This document shows, in pieces, positions 16,014 through 23,629 of a DNA stretch of 64,000 nt (position 1 is its first letter; the number at the start of each line of letters is the position of its first letter). The DNA comes from JAJFUI01 sp963754135 (GTDB lineage Bacteria > Planctomycetota > Planctomycetia > Pirellulales > Thermoguttaceae), in contig CAVWEY010000004.1 of assembly GCA_963754135.1 (NCBI GenBank), positions 248,001 through 312,000 of the forward strand, written 5' to 3'. The notes under the pieces are model-generated. The model was not told the DNA's origin. It saw only the letters and a program-made list of their open reading frames with translations, and did no database searches. A program made the position numbers and the translations under genes.

Positions 16014-17243
16014 TTTCACCGCTTTCAGCCGCAGATCGTCGAAGGAGATTTCGCCCACGCCGCCCAAGAGGCCGATGCGGAGGACGGCCTCGCGGGCCCG
16101 CTTGGGGACGGCGATCCGCTGGGTGTCGGTTTCCCAGTCGAAGCTGCCCGCCCACCGCCCCATTCCCATTGCGACCTCCTTGACGGTGGCCCGGTTCTCG
16201 TCGAGGAAGCTGATGACGATGGCGGGCAACTGCTGCTGGTTCTGGCCCGCCCGCACGTCTTTGGCGCGGACCCGCACGGAGAGTTCCAGCGCCGGGACCT
16301 TCCGCCCGTCCACGGCGAAGCCCTGCAAGGCGTGGCTGCCACGGCCGGGCGTGGAGTTGCTGAAGGTGACGTAATGGCTCCCCTCGGGGGCGTCCTTGGC
16401 CTCGACCACCTTGAGTTGCCGCTGGTAGTGCCAGCCCACGAGCGCGGGCGGATCGCCGCTGAGCTTCTCGAAGCCGCCGTTGGTGATCGTGGGGTTGGCC
16501 GGATCGGGCAATTTTTCGCGGCCTTTCTCCGCCGCCCCGGTCATCGGCACGAAGAGCGTCGGCAGCAACGCCTCGGAGACCATCTTGCCGTCGGTCTTCT
16601 TCTGCAAGTAAAGGGTCTGCTGGTAGCGCTCGCCGACGGGAATCACCATCCGCCCCCCCTCCTTGAGTTGCTCGACCAAGGCCGGCGGCGCCTTTTCCGG
16701 CGAACAGGTGACGATGATCTTGTCGAAGGGGGCGTGTTCGGGCCAGCCCAGGTAGCCGTCGCCCACCTTCACGTGGACGTTGTCGTAGTGCAGCCGCTTC
16801 AAGGTTTGCTCCGCCTTGCGGCCGAGCTTCTCGACGATCTCGATGGTGTAGACCTCGCGGACCAGCTTCGAGAGCACGGCCGCCTGGTAGCCGCTGCCGG
16901 TGCCGATCTCCAACACCTTGTCGTCCGGCTGCGGGTCGAGCGCCTCGGTCATGTAGGCCACGACGAACGGCGGCGAGATGGTCTGCCCTTCGCCGATGGG
17001 CAGGGCCATGTCAAAGTATGCCTGCTTGCGGAGCCCGAGCGCCACGAACTCGTGCCGCAGGGTGTCGCGCATCGCCTGGATCACCCGCTTGTCCTTCACC
17101 CCGGCGGCGACGATCTCCTCGTCGACCATTTTGTTCCGGGCGGCGTCGAAGGCCGCACGCGATTGGGCCATCGCGGCCGTCGCGCCCAATGCAAGCGCCA
17201 GGAAACAAATCACGCATCGCCGGATGAGTCTTTCTGTCACCAT
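16008..17243 (-). CDS. pcm: Exported protein-L-isoaspartate O-methyltransferase with C-terminal beta domain
   Basis: 411 residues. Residues 1-27 form a signal peptide (LIRRCVICFLALALGATAAM). Residues 30-240 are a complete PCMT: FVALGLRKQAYFDMALPIGE, GQTISPPFVVAYMTE, SAM motif VLEIGTGSGYQAAVLS (about 110-125) and FDKIIVTCSPEKAPPALVEQ. After about residue 250 a second domain (NPTITNGGFEKLSGDPPALV, ELSVRVRAKDVR, GEISFDDLRLKAV) resembles carbohydrate-binding or jelly-roll modules. The enzyme methylates isoaspartyl residues in damaged proteins using S-adenosylmethionine. An exported copy is odd because SAM is cytosolic, although planctomycetes have an enlarged periplasm. The signal peptide and tail are seen directly; function of the tail is inferred. 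Confidence 0.88.
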   Translation of the reverse strand: MVTERLIRRCVICFLALALGATAAMAQSRAAFDAARNKMVDEEIVAAGVKDKRVIQAMRDTLRHEFVALGLRKQAYFDMALPIGEGQTISPPFVVAYMTEALDPQPDDKVLEIGTGSGYQAAVLSKLVREVYTIEIVEKLGRKAEQTLKRLHYDNVHVKVGDGYLGWPEHAPFDKIIVTCSPEKAPPALVEQLKEGGRMVIPVGERYQQTLYLQKKTDGKMVSEALLPTLFVPMTGAAEKGREKLPDPANPTITNGGFEKLSGDPPALVGWHYQRQLKVVEAKDAPEGSHYVTFSNSTPGRGSHALQGFAVDGRKVPALELSVRVRAKDVRAGQNQQQLPAIVISFLDENRATVKEVAMGMGRWAGSFDWETDTQRIAVPKRAREAVLRIGLLGGVGEISFDDLRLKAVKK

Positions 17244-17396
17244 ATCGATTCGCCCAACGGAGAGACGATGTCCTTCTCGAACACCAGCGCCGCCGACAAT
17301 TTACCCGGCGCGGGCGATTCGTCGTGATTACGGAGTGGCATCAGGGCAACAACGCTCTTCACGACTTCTCTCCTTCATGAAGGTGGGCAAGCCCGG

Positions 17397-17693
17397 CTAC
17401 GGGAGCCCAAACAACGCCTCCAAATCCCGGTATCCGCTCACTACCCGAGCTATTTCCACGCCTTCGGCAAAAGGCCGATAGACAATCACGTAGTTGCCGA
17501 CCGAAAAGGTGCGAAGGTCTGCGCCAAATTCAGGCCGCCGCTGCCCCATTTCGGAATTCCTGGCCAACGTTTTGAATGTGTGATAGAATTTGGCGATCTG
17601 CCGGTCGGCGGCCACGGGCTTGTCCTGCCGAATGTAGTGCCGAATCTCGGCCAGATCGCTCTTGGCCAACGACGAGAGGCGAAACCGTCTCAT
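17397..17693 (-). CDS. parE: ParE-type toxin
   Basis: 98 residues, RelE/ParE fold: LSSLAKSDLAEIRHYIRQDK, EMGQRRPEFGADLRTFSVGN, YVIVYRPFAEGVEIARVVSG and the ending RDLEALF. Expected to poison gyrase or cut RNA. Its ATG overlaps the parD stop by four bases, the standard antitoxin-first order. Confidence 0.88.
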   Translation of the reverse strand: MRRFRLSSLAKSDLAEIRHYIRQDKPVAADRQIAKFYHTFKTLARNSEMGQRRPEFGADLRTFSVGNYVIVYRPFAEGVEIARVVSGYRDLEALFGLP

Positions 17694-17959
17694 TGGCAGT
17701 TCTTCGGTTGTGGAAAGCGAGATTGCTCTTCTGTCCTGATGTCGGCGAGGAGCTCCGGCTCGGAATCCACTCCATACTCGGTGTACTCGCCGCGGTCGAG
17801 TTGTTCGACACCGGCTTTCACGTCGTGCAGGAGTTGCTCGCGCCGTGCCAGCAAGCGCAAAGCCTCGCCCACCACTTCAGTGGGATCGTGGTAACTGCCA
17901 CTGCGCACGACACCTTGAACGAAAGGCTCCAGCTCTGCGGGGACGGCGACATTGATCAT
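17690..17959 (-). CDS. parD: ParD-type antitoxin
   Basis: 89 residues. N-terminal ribbon-helix-helix (INVAVPAELEPFVQGVVRSG) with SYHDPTEVVGEALRLLARRE, then a charged toxin-binding tail. Pairs with the downstream parE and should autorepress the operon. A GGAGG-like sequence (GGTTTCC complement) precedes the start. Confidence 0.87.
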   Translation of the reverse strand: MINVAVPAELEPFVQGVVRSGSYHDPTEVVGEALRLLARREQLLHDVKAGVEQLDRGEYTEYGVDSEPELLADIRTEEQSRFPQPKNCQ

Positions 17960-18178
17960 GGGAAACCTCCAAACGGTCTATCATCTATGTTAGATGGCTT
18001 TGGACCGTCCTGCAAGAGCCGAAGAGGGGCGAAATTCTTCGCTGCAACGCTCGCAGCACGCCCTCGGTATTATAGGCGTCTGACCGGCCCCCAAGCGACG
18101 GCGCTAGTTTTCCGCCGCGTTATCTGCAATAATTGCCTACACTAACGGCAATTGCGGAAATTCCCGATTGTAGGAACC

Positions 18179-20031
18179 ATGCTCAACCAAGCCTTGAAGG
18201 ACTTCGTCGTCGATCGCCTGCTGCCGCGGGTGCAGACCCCCGCCCAGTATGTCGGCGGCGAGTGGAACGCCGTCCGAAAAGACGACCGCTCCCTGCGCGG
18301 CAGGCTCTGCCTCTGCTTTCCCGACGCCTATTCGATCGGCATGAGCTGCCACGCCGTCCAGGTGCTCTACGACCTGATGAACCGGCGGGGAGGCTGGGCG
18401 TGCCAGCGGGCCTTCGCGCCACTCGAGGACTTCGAGCAACTGCTCCGCGAGAATCAACTCCCCTTGTACGGCCTGGAGAGCTTCACGCCGCTTTTGGCCT
18501 TCGACGTGCTGGGCTTCACCCTGCAACACGACCTCTGCTACACGAACATGCTGACGATGCTCGATCTGGGCGGGATTCCCCTGGCCGCCGACCGGCGGAC
18601 GATGGAACACCCGCTGGTGATCGCCGGCGGCCCCTGCGCGGCCAATCCCGAGCCGATGGCCCGCTTCATCGACCTCTTCGTGATCGGCGACGGCGAAGAG
18701 GCGTTGCCGGAAGTCTGCGATCTGTGGATCGACTTGAAGCAGTCGGGCCGCGATCGGGAGCCGGCGCTGGCGGAAATGGCCGCGCGGTTGCCCTACGCCT
18801 ATGTGCCCCGCTTCTACCAGCCGGACGATCGTGGCGACGGGCGGCTGGCGGTCCGTCCGATCCGCGGCGGTCTGCCCGCGGTGATCGAGCCGGCGGTGGT
18901 GGCCGATCTGGACGCCGTTCCGCCCCCCCTGCCCCGGTCGTCCCCTACGTCGAGTGCGTCCAGGACCGGATCGCCATCGAGATCATGCGGGGCTGTCCGG
19001 GCAAGTGCCGCTTCTGCCAAAGCACCACCTTGAAGCGGCCGCTCAGGTTCCGCAAGGTCCATTCGATCGTCCGCGCGGCCGTCGAGCAGTATCGCAACAC
19101 GGGCTACAACGAAATCTCGCTCTTGTCGCTCTCCAGCAGCGATTACCCCGAGTTCGACGAGTTGCTGCGGCGGCTGCAAGAGACGTTTCGACCGCTGGGC
19201 GTCAGCATTTCGCTCCCCAGCCTGCGGATCAACGAGCAGTTGCGTGCGGTGGGCGACCTGCTGAACACCGACCGCCACTCGGGCCTGACCCTGGCCCCCG
19301 AGGCCGCCCGCGACGACATGCGCCGGCAGATCGGCAAGCCGATCACCAACGAAGACCTCTTGGCCGGCTGCCGCCGGGCGTTCGAGAACGGTTTTTCGCG
19401 GGTGAAGCTCTACTTCATGTGCGGACTGCCCGGCGAGCGGGAAACCGATCTCGAGGGGATCATCGAACTGTCGGAGGAAATTTCCCGGCTGGGCAAGGAA
19501 GTGGGCGACAATAGCCGGGGGCTAACAGCCCCCGGAACAACACGGCGTGACGGCGGTCGGCTGGCCGACGTGGTGGCGAACGTCTCGAACTTTGTGCCCA
19601 AGCCGCAAACGCCCTTCCAATGGCACGCCATGCAGCGGCGGGAGTATTTCCGATGGGCGCACGAGTTTCTGCACCGGCGGAAGCGGCTCCGCAGCGTGCG
19701 ACTCCGTTGCCACGACATCGAGGCGAGTCTGTTGGAGGGCGTCTTGTGCCGCGGCGACCGCCGCACGGGCGAGGCCATCGAGCTGGCCTGGCGGCGTGGC
19801 GCCCGCTTCGACGCCTGGGCGGAGAAGCTCCGGCCCGAACTGTGGTGGCAGGCTCTCTCCGATGCCGGCATTGACGTGGAAAAGACGCTGCACCTCCCCT
19901 GCCCCGCCGACGCTCCCCTGCCCTGGGATCACATCGGCATCCGCCAAGGCCGCGGGTATTTGGAACGGGAGTATCGTTGCGCTGCGGAGCAGACGGTCGT
20001 GGACAGCGGGAGTCAGGGTCAGCAAGGTTGA
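18179..20031 (+). CDS. B12-binding-type radical SAM protein (TIGR03960-like), frameshifted
   Basis: About 617 residues. The N-terminal half (RGRLCLCFPDAYSIGMSCHA, LPLYGLESFTPLLAFDVLGF, HPLVIAGGPCAANPEPMARF) is the cobalamin-binding-like domain of TIGR03960 proteins. The radical SAM cluster motif is CPGKCRFC (Cx3Cx2C) after VQDRIAIEIMRG, followed by LSLSSSDYPEFDELLRRL and LTLAPEAARDDMR. The frame slips by one base in a CCCCCCCTGCCCC run at 18923-18936. Further on, a palindrome (19510-19535) is read in frame as about nine extra residues (NSRGLTAPG) in an otherwise conserved helix-loop. The Met at 18179 begins the conserved sequence. Substrate unknown; relatives are often next to tRNA or ribosome genes. 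Confidence 0.88.
19510..19535 (+). repeat. AATAGCCGG palindrome inside the radical SAM gene
   Basis: CCGGGGGCT-AAC-AGCCCCCGG with the AATAG leader. One of five copies of the family (others at 39009, 40076, 44633, 44685). Read in frame by the host gene. Confidence 0.92.
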
Positions 20032-20091
20032 CTACAGGTTTCATGCGGCATATACTGGCGTCAGTGGAAGATGGTTTTTCGGGGGTCGGCC

Positions 20092-20351
20092 ATGCCTGAA
20101 ATAAGCCGCTTCTTCGGAATCTCGGTTCGGATGTACTTTGACGATCACAATCCGCCGCATTTTCACGCGGTTTACGGCGATGCGGACGTTGAGATAGGAA
20201 TTGATCCGGTTGCGCTTCTGCGGGGGAGGTTTCCCCGGCGGCGCTGGCCAATGTGATCGAGTGGGCCGTGAAGCATCGGCGCGAATTGCGCGCGAATTGG
20301 GAGTTGGTGCAGGCGGAGCAGGCGCCTCGCGAGATCGCCCCGTTGGACTAG
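20092..20351 (+). CDS. DUF4160 family protein, frameshifted
   Basis: About 86 residues. Typical DUF4160 sequence: PEISRFFGISVRMYFDDHNP, PHFHAVYGDADVEIGIDPV. After a slip near 20237 comes ALANVIEWAVKHRRELRANW with the ending EIAPLD. DUF4160 genes usually precede DUF2442 genes, as here (10-base gap). Suspected toxin-antitoxin-like role, not demonstrated. Confidence 0.82.
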
Positions 20352-20361
20352 GAGCGTTGAT

Positions 20362-20646
20362 ATGTTACCCCATGTCGCTGCTGTGCGCTACCTCCAAGAC
20401 TATCGGCTGGAGCTTAGTTTCTCGGATGGGACGGTCGCGGAACTCGATTTCCGGCCGCGGATCGTAGGGCGGGGCGGCGTGTTCTTGCCGCTGCAAGATG
20501 TGGAGTTCTTCAAGCGCGTCGCCGTCGACCGGGAGGGGGGCACGCTGGTCTGGCCCAACGGCGTGGATTTCTGCCCCAACGTGCTATACGCCGAGGCGAC
20601 GGGAAGGTCCATCGCCGAATTGGACGCCGAGTTGGAACTGGTCTGA
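20362..20646 (+). CDS. DUF2442 family protein
   Basis: 94 residues: VRYLQDYRLELSFSDGTVAE, RPRIVGRGGVFLPL, GTLVWPNGVDFCPNVLYAEA. Paralogue of the gene at 10496. Its stop is followed within one base by the next start (20648), so it is probably translationally coupled to the CopG-type gene. Confidence 0.85.
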   Translation: MLPHVAAVRYLQDYRLELSFSDGTVAELDFRPRIVGRGGVFLPLQDVEFFKRVAVDREGGTLVWPNGVDFCPNVLYAEATGRSIAELDAELELV

Positions 20647-20647
20647 T

Positions 20648-20927
20648 GTGAGAACAGGACGCCTTAACCGAGAAGAGAAGGCATTGGCCGGCTCGTTTCG
20701 ACCGCGGCGAGTGGCGGCCGGTCAAAAACGTCAGGCAGGAGAAGCGAAAGCTCCGCGATGCCGCCAGAGCGACCCTGCGGAAGGGTGCGAGAATCAACAT
20801 CCGCTTGTCGTCGAAAGACCTCGGCGACCTTCAAGTGATCGCGGCCCGAGAGGGCATCCCGTATCAGACGCTTCTCTCCAGCATCATCCACAAGTACGTA
20901 TCTGGAACGGCGACGGAGAGAATGTGA
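20648..20927 (+). CDS. CopG-type antitoxin-like protein, frameshifted
   Basis: About 92 residues from a GTG at 20648. Reads NREEKALAGSF, then after a one-base slip near 20698 DRGEWRPVKNVRQEKRK, LRKGARINIRLSSKDLGDLQ and GIPYQTLLSSIIHKYVSG. This is the ribbon-helix-helix CopG antitoxin family that normally pairs with a RelE/BrnT-like toxin. No such toxin is adjacent; the neighbours are DUF4160 and DUF2442 upstream and a membrane protein downstream. The intact reading was missed in a single frame because of the slip. Confidence 0.75.
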
Positions 20928-20938
20928 GGCTACCCCTG

Positions 20939-21494
20939 ATGAAGAAGATGAAACCGTTCAGTTTGATCGGTCTGTGGATGACCGGGGTTCTGGCGGCGGG
21001 GTCGCTCGGCGCTCGTCAACATGATCAACGGCCGAGTCAGCCCTGATTACTTCCGCAATATCCTGCGTTGGCACGAGGTTGTGGCTATTGAGCGGGCGAT
21101 TCTGGCCCAAGGCATATTTGAGGGGTTGATTTGTGGTTTGGTCCTGTCTACCGTGTTCGCCACCGTGGTGGGGCTTGTCTCAAAGGCCGAATGTTCATAC
21201 CGTTTGGGGGTCAGATACATCGGTTTTCTCCTCGCCCTTGCCCTGGCGTGCTGGTGCGTCGGCGGCCTGTTGGGAATGCTCCTGGCATCGGTTAGCCCCG
21301 AGTTCTATGGGAGGACGTTCATCGGTGTTCCGGACGATTTGGGGCCTCGCATCTGCTACGCGTGGGTCGGCGGTTCCATCTGGGGCGTCCAATTCGGCGG
21401 CACGGCTGCCCTTGTGGTTGTCTGCGTACTCTTTCGGGCGGCATGGCGTCGCGGCATGGAGTCGACTCCAGGGCCGGTGGGCGACATTGCTTGA
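20939..21494 (+). CDS. Small membrane protein of unknown function, frameshifted
   Basis: About 184 residues if a one-base slip near 21012 is restored (GSLGA continues as LVNMINGRVSPDYFRN). Three to four hydrophobic segments: FSLIGLWMTGVLAAGSLG, GLICGLVLSTVFATVVGLVS, FLLALALACWCVGGLLGMLL and GGTAALVVVCVLF. No recognised family. Starts 11 bases after the CopG-type gene. Confidence 0.6.
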
Positions 21495-21526
21495 CGGCTG
21501 GTGACAAGCGGCCTCATCGCTCCGCC

Positions 21527-21551
21527 AGCCCACGGGTTGCAACCCGTAGAC
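21527..21551. repeat. AGCCCACGGG palindrome
   Basis: CAGCCCACGGGTTGCAACCC followed by GTAGACTG: same family as the terminator stem at 9017-9042. Located between converging genes. Confidence 0.75.
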
Positions 21552-21570
21552 TGGAGCGTTCGAGCGGAGT

Positions 21571-21900
21571 TTACTTCACCACCGCGCCAACCTCGCAATC
21601 GCGGTCGGGACGGAGGAGCACCACCCCGCCGGCGTCGCTGGCGGCAAGCAACATGCCGTGCGACTCTTCGCCGCGGAGCATCGCCTCCTGGAGGTTGTTG
21701 ACCACCACGATCTGCCGGCCGGTAAGCTGCTCGGGCGTGTAGTGGCCGCGGATGCCGGCCACAATCTGCTTTTCCTCCTCGCCGACCTTGATTTGCAAGA
21801 GCATCAGCTTGTCGGCGTTGGGGTGCTCGCGGGCGGAAAGGACGGTGGCGATCCGCAGGTCGATCTTCGAGAAGTCGTCGTAAGTGATTTCGGGTTTCAT
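21571..21900 (-). CDS. tRNA-binding domain protein (MetG C-terminal / CsaA type)
   Basis: 109 residues consisting of one OB-fold tRNA-binding domain: ITYDDFSKIDLRIATVLSAR, EHPNADKLMLLQIKVG, IVAGIRGHYTPEQLTGRQIV and ESHGMLLAA. Corresponds to the C-terminal domain of methionyl-tRNA synthetase or to free-standing Trbp111/CsaA proteins. Follows nuoN by about 20 bases on the same strand, so it may be transcribed with the nuo operon, although the function is unrelated. Confidence 0.9.
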   Translation of the reverse strand: MKPEITYDDFSKIDLRIATVLSAREHPNADKLMLLQIKVGEEEKQIVAGIRGHYTPEQLTGRQIVVVNNLQEAMLRGEESHGMLLAASDAGGVVLLRPDRDCEVGAVVK

Positions 21901-21915
21901 GGGTGGTGGGGAGGA

Positions 21916-21940
21916 GGGTTCAGGGTTCAGGGTTCAGGGG
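21916..21940. repeat. TTCAGGG tandem repeat (GAACCCTGA family)
   Basis: Tandem GGTTCAG heptamers. The minus-strand reading gives the last residues and TGA stop of nuoN (NPEP-stop). Other copies: 24009-24034, 28026-28112, 61676-61708. Confidence 0.85.
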
Positions 21941-23629
21941 TGAGCTTTCGTAGGGTGCGTGAAACGCAGCATTTCCGGCGGTTTCCGGCGAGTCGTGGTG
22001 CGTTTCACGCACGCTACAGGAATCGCCGGCTTCAGCGGCTTTCTTTATCAGCGGGCCGGGATAGACGCCGATGGCGACGACCAGCAGGGCGCAGAGCACG
22101 GCGGCGGACCAGGGGCCGAGGCCGCCTTGGGCGCGGGGCGTGGCTAAGGGGGTGCGGAAGTACATCACGGCGACAACCCGCAGGTAATACGCCGCTGCAA
22201 CGGCAGCGTTCAAGACGCCGATCACTGCCGCGGCGATGAACCACCAGCGGAGACTGGCCGCGCCGTCGGCGGGAGTGCCCACGTTCAAGGCGCTGCCGAA
22301 GACCCAAAACTTGCCCCAGAAGCCGGCCAGCGGCGGCACGCCCGTCAGGCTCAACAGGCACACGGCCAGCACGGCGGCGGCCGCCGGCCGGGTGCGGCCC
22401 AGTCCGGCCAACTCGTCGACCGAGTCCACGCGCCGGGGCGAGCCCAGGTGCTCCAGGACGGCGAATGCCCCGATCGTGGCCAGGGCATAGGCCACCAGAT
22501 AGAACCACAATGCCGCCAGACCATTCCATTCGTCCGACGCCCCGCCGGCCAGCGCAACGGCCAGCGCCAGGAGCATGTAACCAGCGTGCGCGATCGAGGA
22601 ATAGGCCAGCAGGCGGCGGAGATCGTCCTGCCAGAGGGCCATCAGGTTCGCGACGGTCATCGTCAGCAGCGAGACCAGGAGCACCATCTGCCAGGAGTAG
22701 GGGGCCATGCCCGGCATGGCCCCGGCCAGGATCCGCACCATCGCCAGCAGGCCGGCCGCCTTGGGCACGACCGACAGCAGCGCCGCGTTGGGGTGCGTCG
22801 TGCCTTGGTACACGTCGGGGGCGTAGAAGTGGAACGGCACGGCGGCCACCTTGAACGAAAGGCCGGCGAAGACCAACACCATCGCCAGTTTGGCGAAGGT
22901 CGCCATCGCCGCGCCCTCACCCCCGGCCCCTCTCCCGACCAACGTTCCGTCGGTGCCCGGCGAGGGGAGACCTCCGTCCATTGCCGCCCGCACGGCGGCC
23001 AACCCGGTCATGCCGTGCGGCGCGGCGGATGACGGAGCGAAGCCGGCGATTCCGCAAAGGAAGCTGAACCCGTAGAGCAGGATCGCCGAGCTCAAAACGC
23101 TCAAGAAGAAGTATTTGGCGGCCGATTCCTGATGGGCCGCGTCGCTCCGCCCGAGATAGAGCAGAATGTAGGTGGGAATCGAGATCAACTCCAGGGCGAC
23201 GAACAGCAACACCAGGTCGGCCGCCGCGGCCACGAGCATCAGCCCGGCAACGGTCAGCAGCAGCGAGCCGACGTATTCCGACGTGCCGCCGGAATGTAGC
23301 CCGCCCACGCCGTCTGCGGGGCCGGCGCCGGCACACGGAGTGTGCCGGCTACTTTCCAGCGGCCGTGAGGCCAGCAGCACCAACAGGGCGCCGAGCGCCA
23401 GGGCCAGCCAGCGGCCGAGCCAGGCCAACTGGTCGACGTTGAGCGGTCCGCCGGCGACGGCGGAGCCGGGTTGGGTGCATAGTGCGGAGGCCGCCGCCAG
23501 GAGCGCCGCGGCGGCGATCCAGCTCCACGCCCGTTCGGCCGCCCGGAACGCCCCGCCCAGATAGATCGCCACCGCCGCGGCCGTGAGCACGATCTCGGGC
23601 AACAACAGGCGTAGGGCGGCGGTGGTCAT
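21920..23629 (-). CDS. nuoN: NADH-quinone oxidoreductase subunit N
   Basis: Antiporter-like proton-pumping membrane subunit of complex I. 569 residues, about 80 more than usual. Core landmarks: FVALELISIPTYILLYLGRS, KVAAVPFHFYAPDVYQG, LLAYSSIAHAGYMLLAL and LLSLTGVPPLAGFWGKFWVF. The excess is repeat-derived: residues from SSRHTPCAGAGPADG (positions about 23283-23353), a Gly/Pro stretch LPSPGTDGTLVGRGAGGEG (about 22914-22980), and the C-terminal tail from about 22020 to the stop. The tail is made of a palindrome and the GAACCCTGA repeat that supplies the TGA. ATG overlaps the nuoM stop region by four bases. Confidence 0.93.
   Translation of the reverse strand: MTTAALRLLLPEIVLTAAAVAIYLGGAFRAAERAWSWIAAAALLAAASALCTQPGSAVAGGPLNVDQLAWLGRWLALALGALLVLLASRPLESSRHTPCAGAGPADGVGGLHSGGTSEYVGSLLLTVAGLMLVAAAADLVLLFVALELISIPTYILLYLGRSDAAHQESAAKYFFLSVLSSAILLYGFSFLCGIAGFAPSSAAPHGMTGLAAVRAAMDGGLPSPGTDGTLVGRGAGGEGAAMATFAKLAMVLVFAGLSFKVAAVPFHFYAPDVYQGTTHPNAALLSVVPKAAGLLAMVRILAGAMPGMAPYSWQMVLLVSLLTMTVANLMALWQDDLRRLLAYSSIAHAGYMLLALAVALAGGASDEWNGLAALWFYLVAYALATIGAFAVLEHLGSPRRVDSVDELAGLGRTRPAAAAVLAVCLLSLTGVPPLAGFWGKFWVFGSALNVGTPADGAASLRWWFIAAAVIGVLNAAVAAAYYLRVVAVMYFRTPLATPRAQGGLGPWSAAVLCALLVVAIGVYPGPLIKKAAEAGDSCSVRETHHDSPETAGNAAFHAPYESSPLNPEP
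21950..22017. repeat. GTAGGGTGCGTGAAACGCA inverted repeat in the nuoN 3' end
   Basis: Arms GTAGGGTGCGTGAAACGCA and TGCGTTTCACGCACGCTAC pair (one mismatch and a one-base gap) across 68 bases. Translated as part of the nuoN tail (VRETHHDSPETAGNAAFHAP). Confidence 0.88.
23329..23353. repeat. CCGGCACAC palindrome inside nuoN
   Basis: CCGGCACACGGAGTGTGCCGG with CTAC flank. Same family as the paired copies at 25435-25489. Read in frame in nuoN. Confidence 0.85.
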
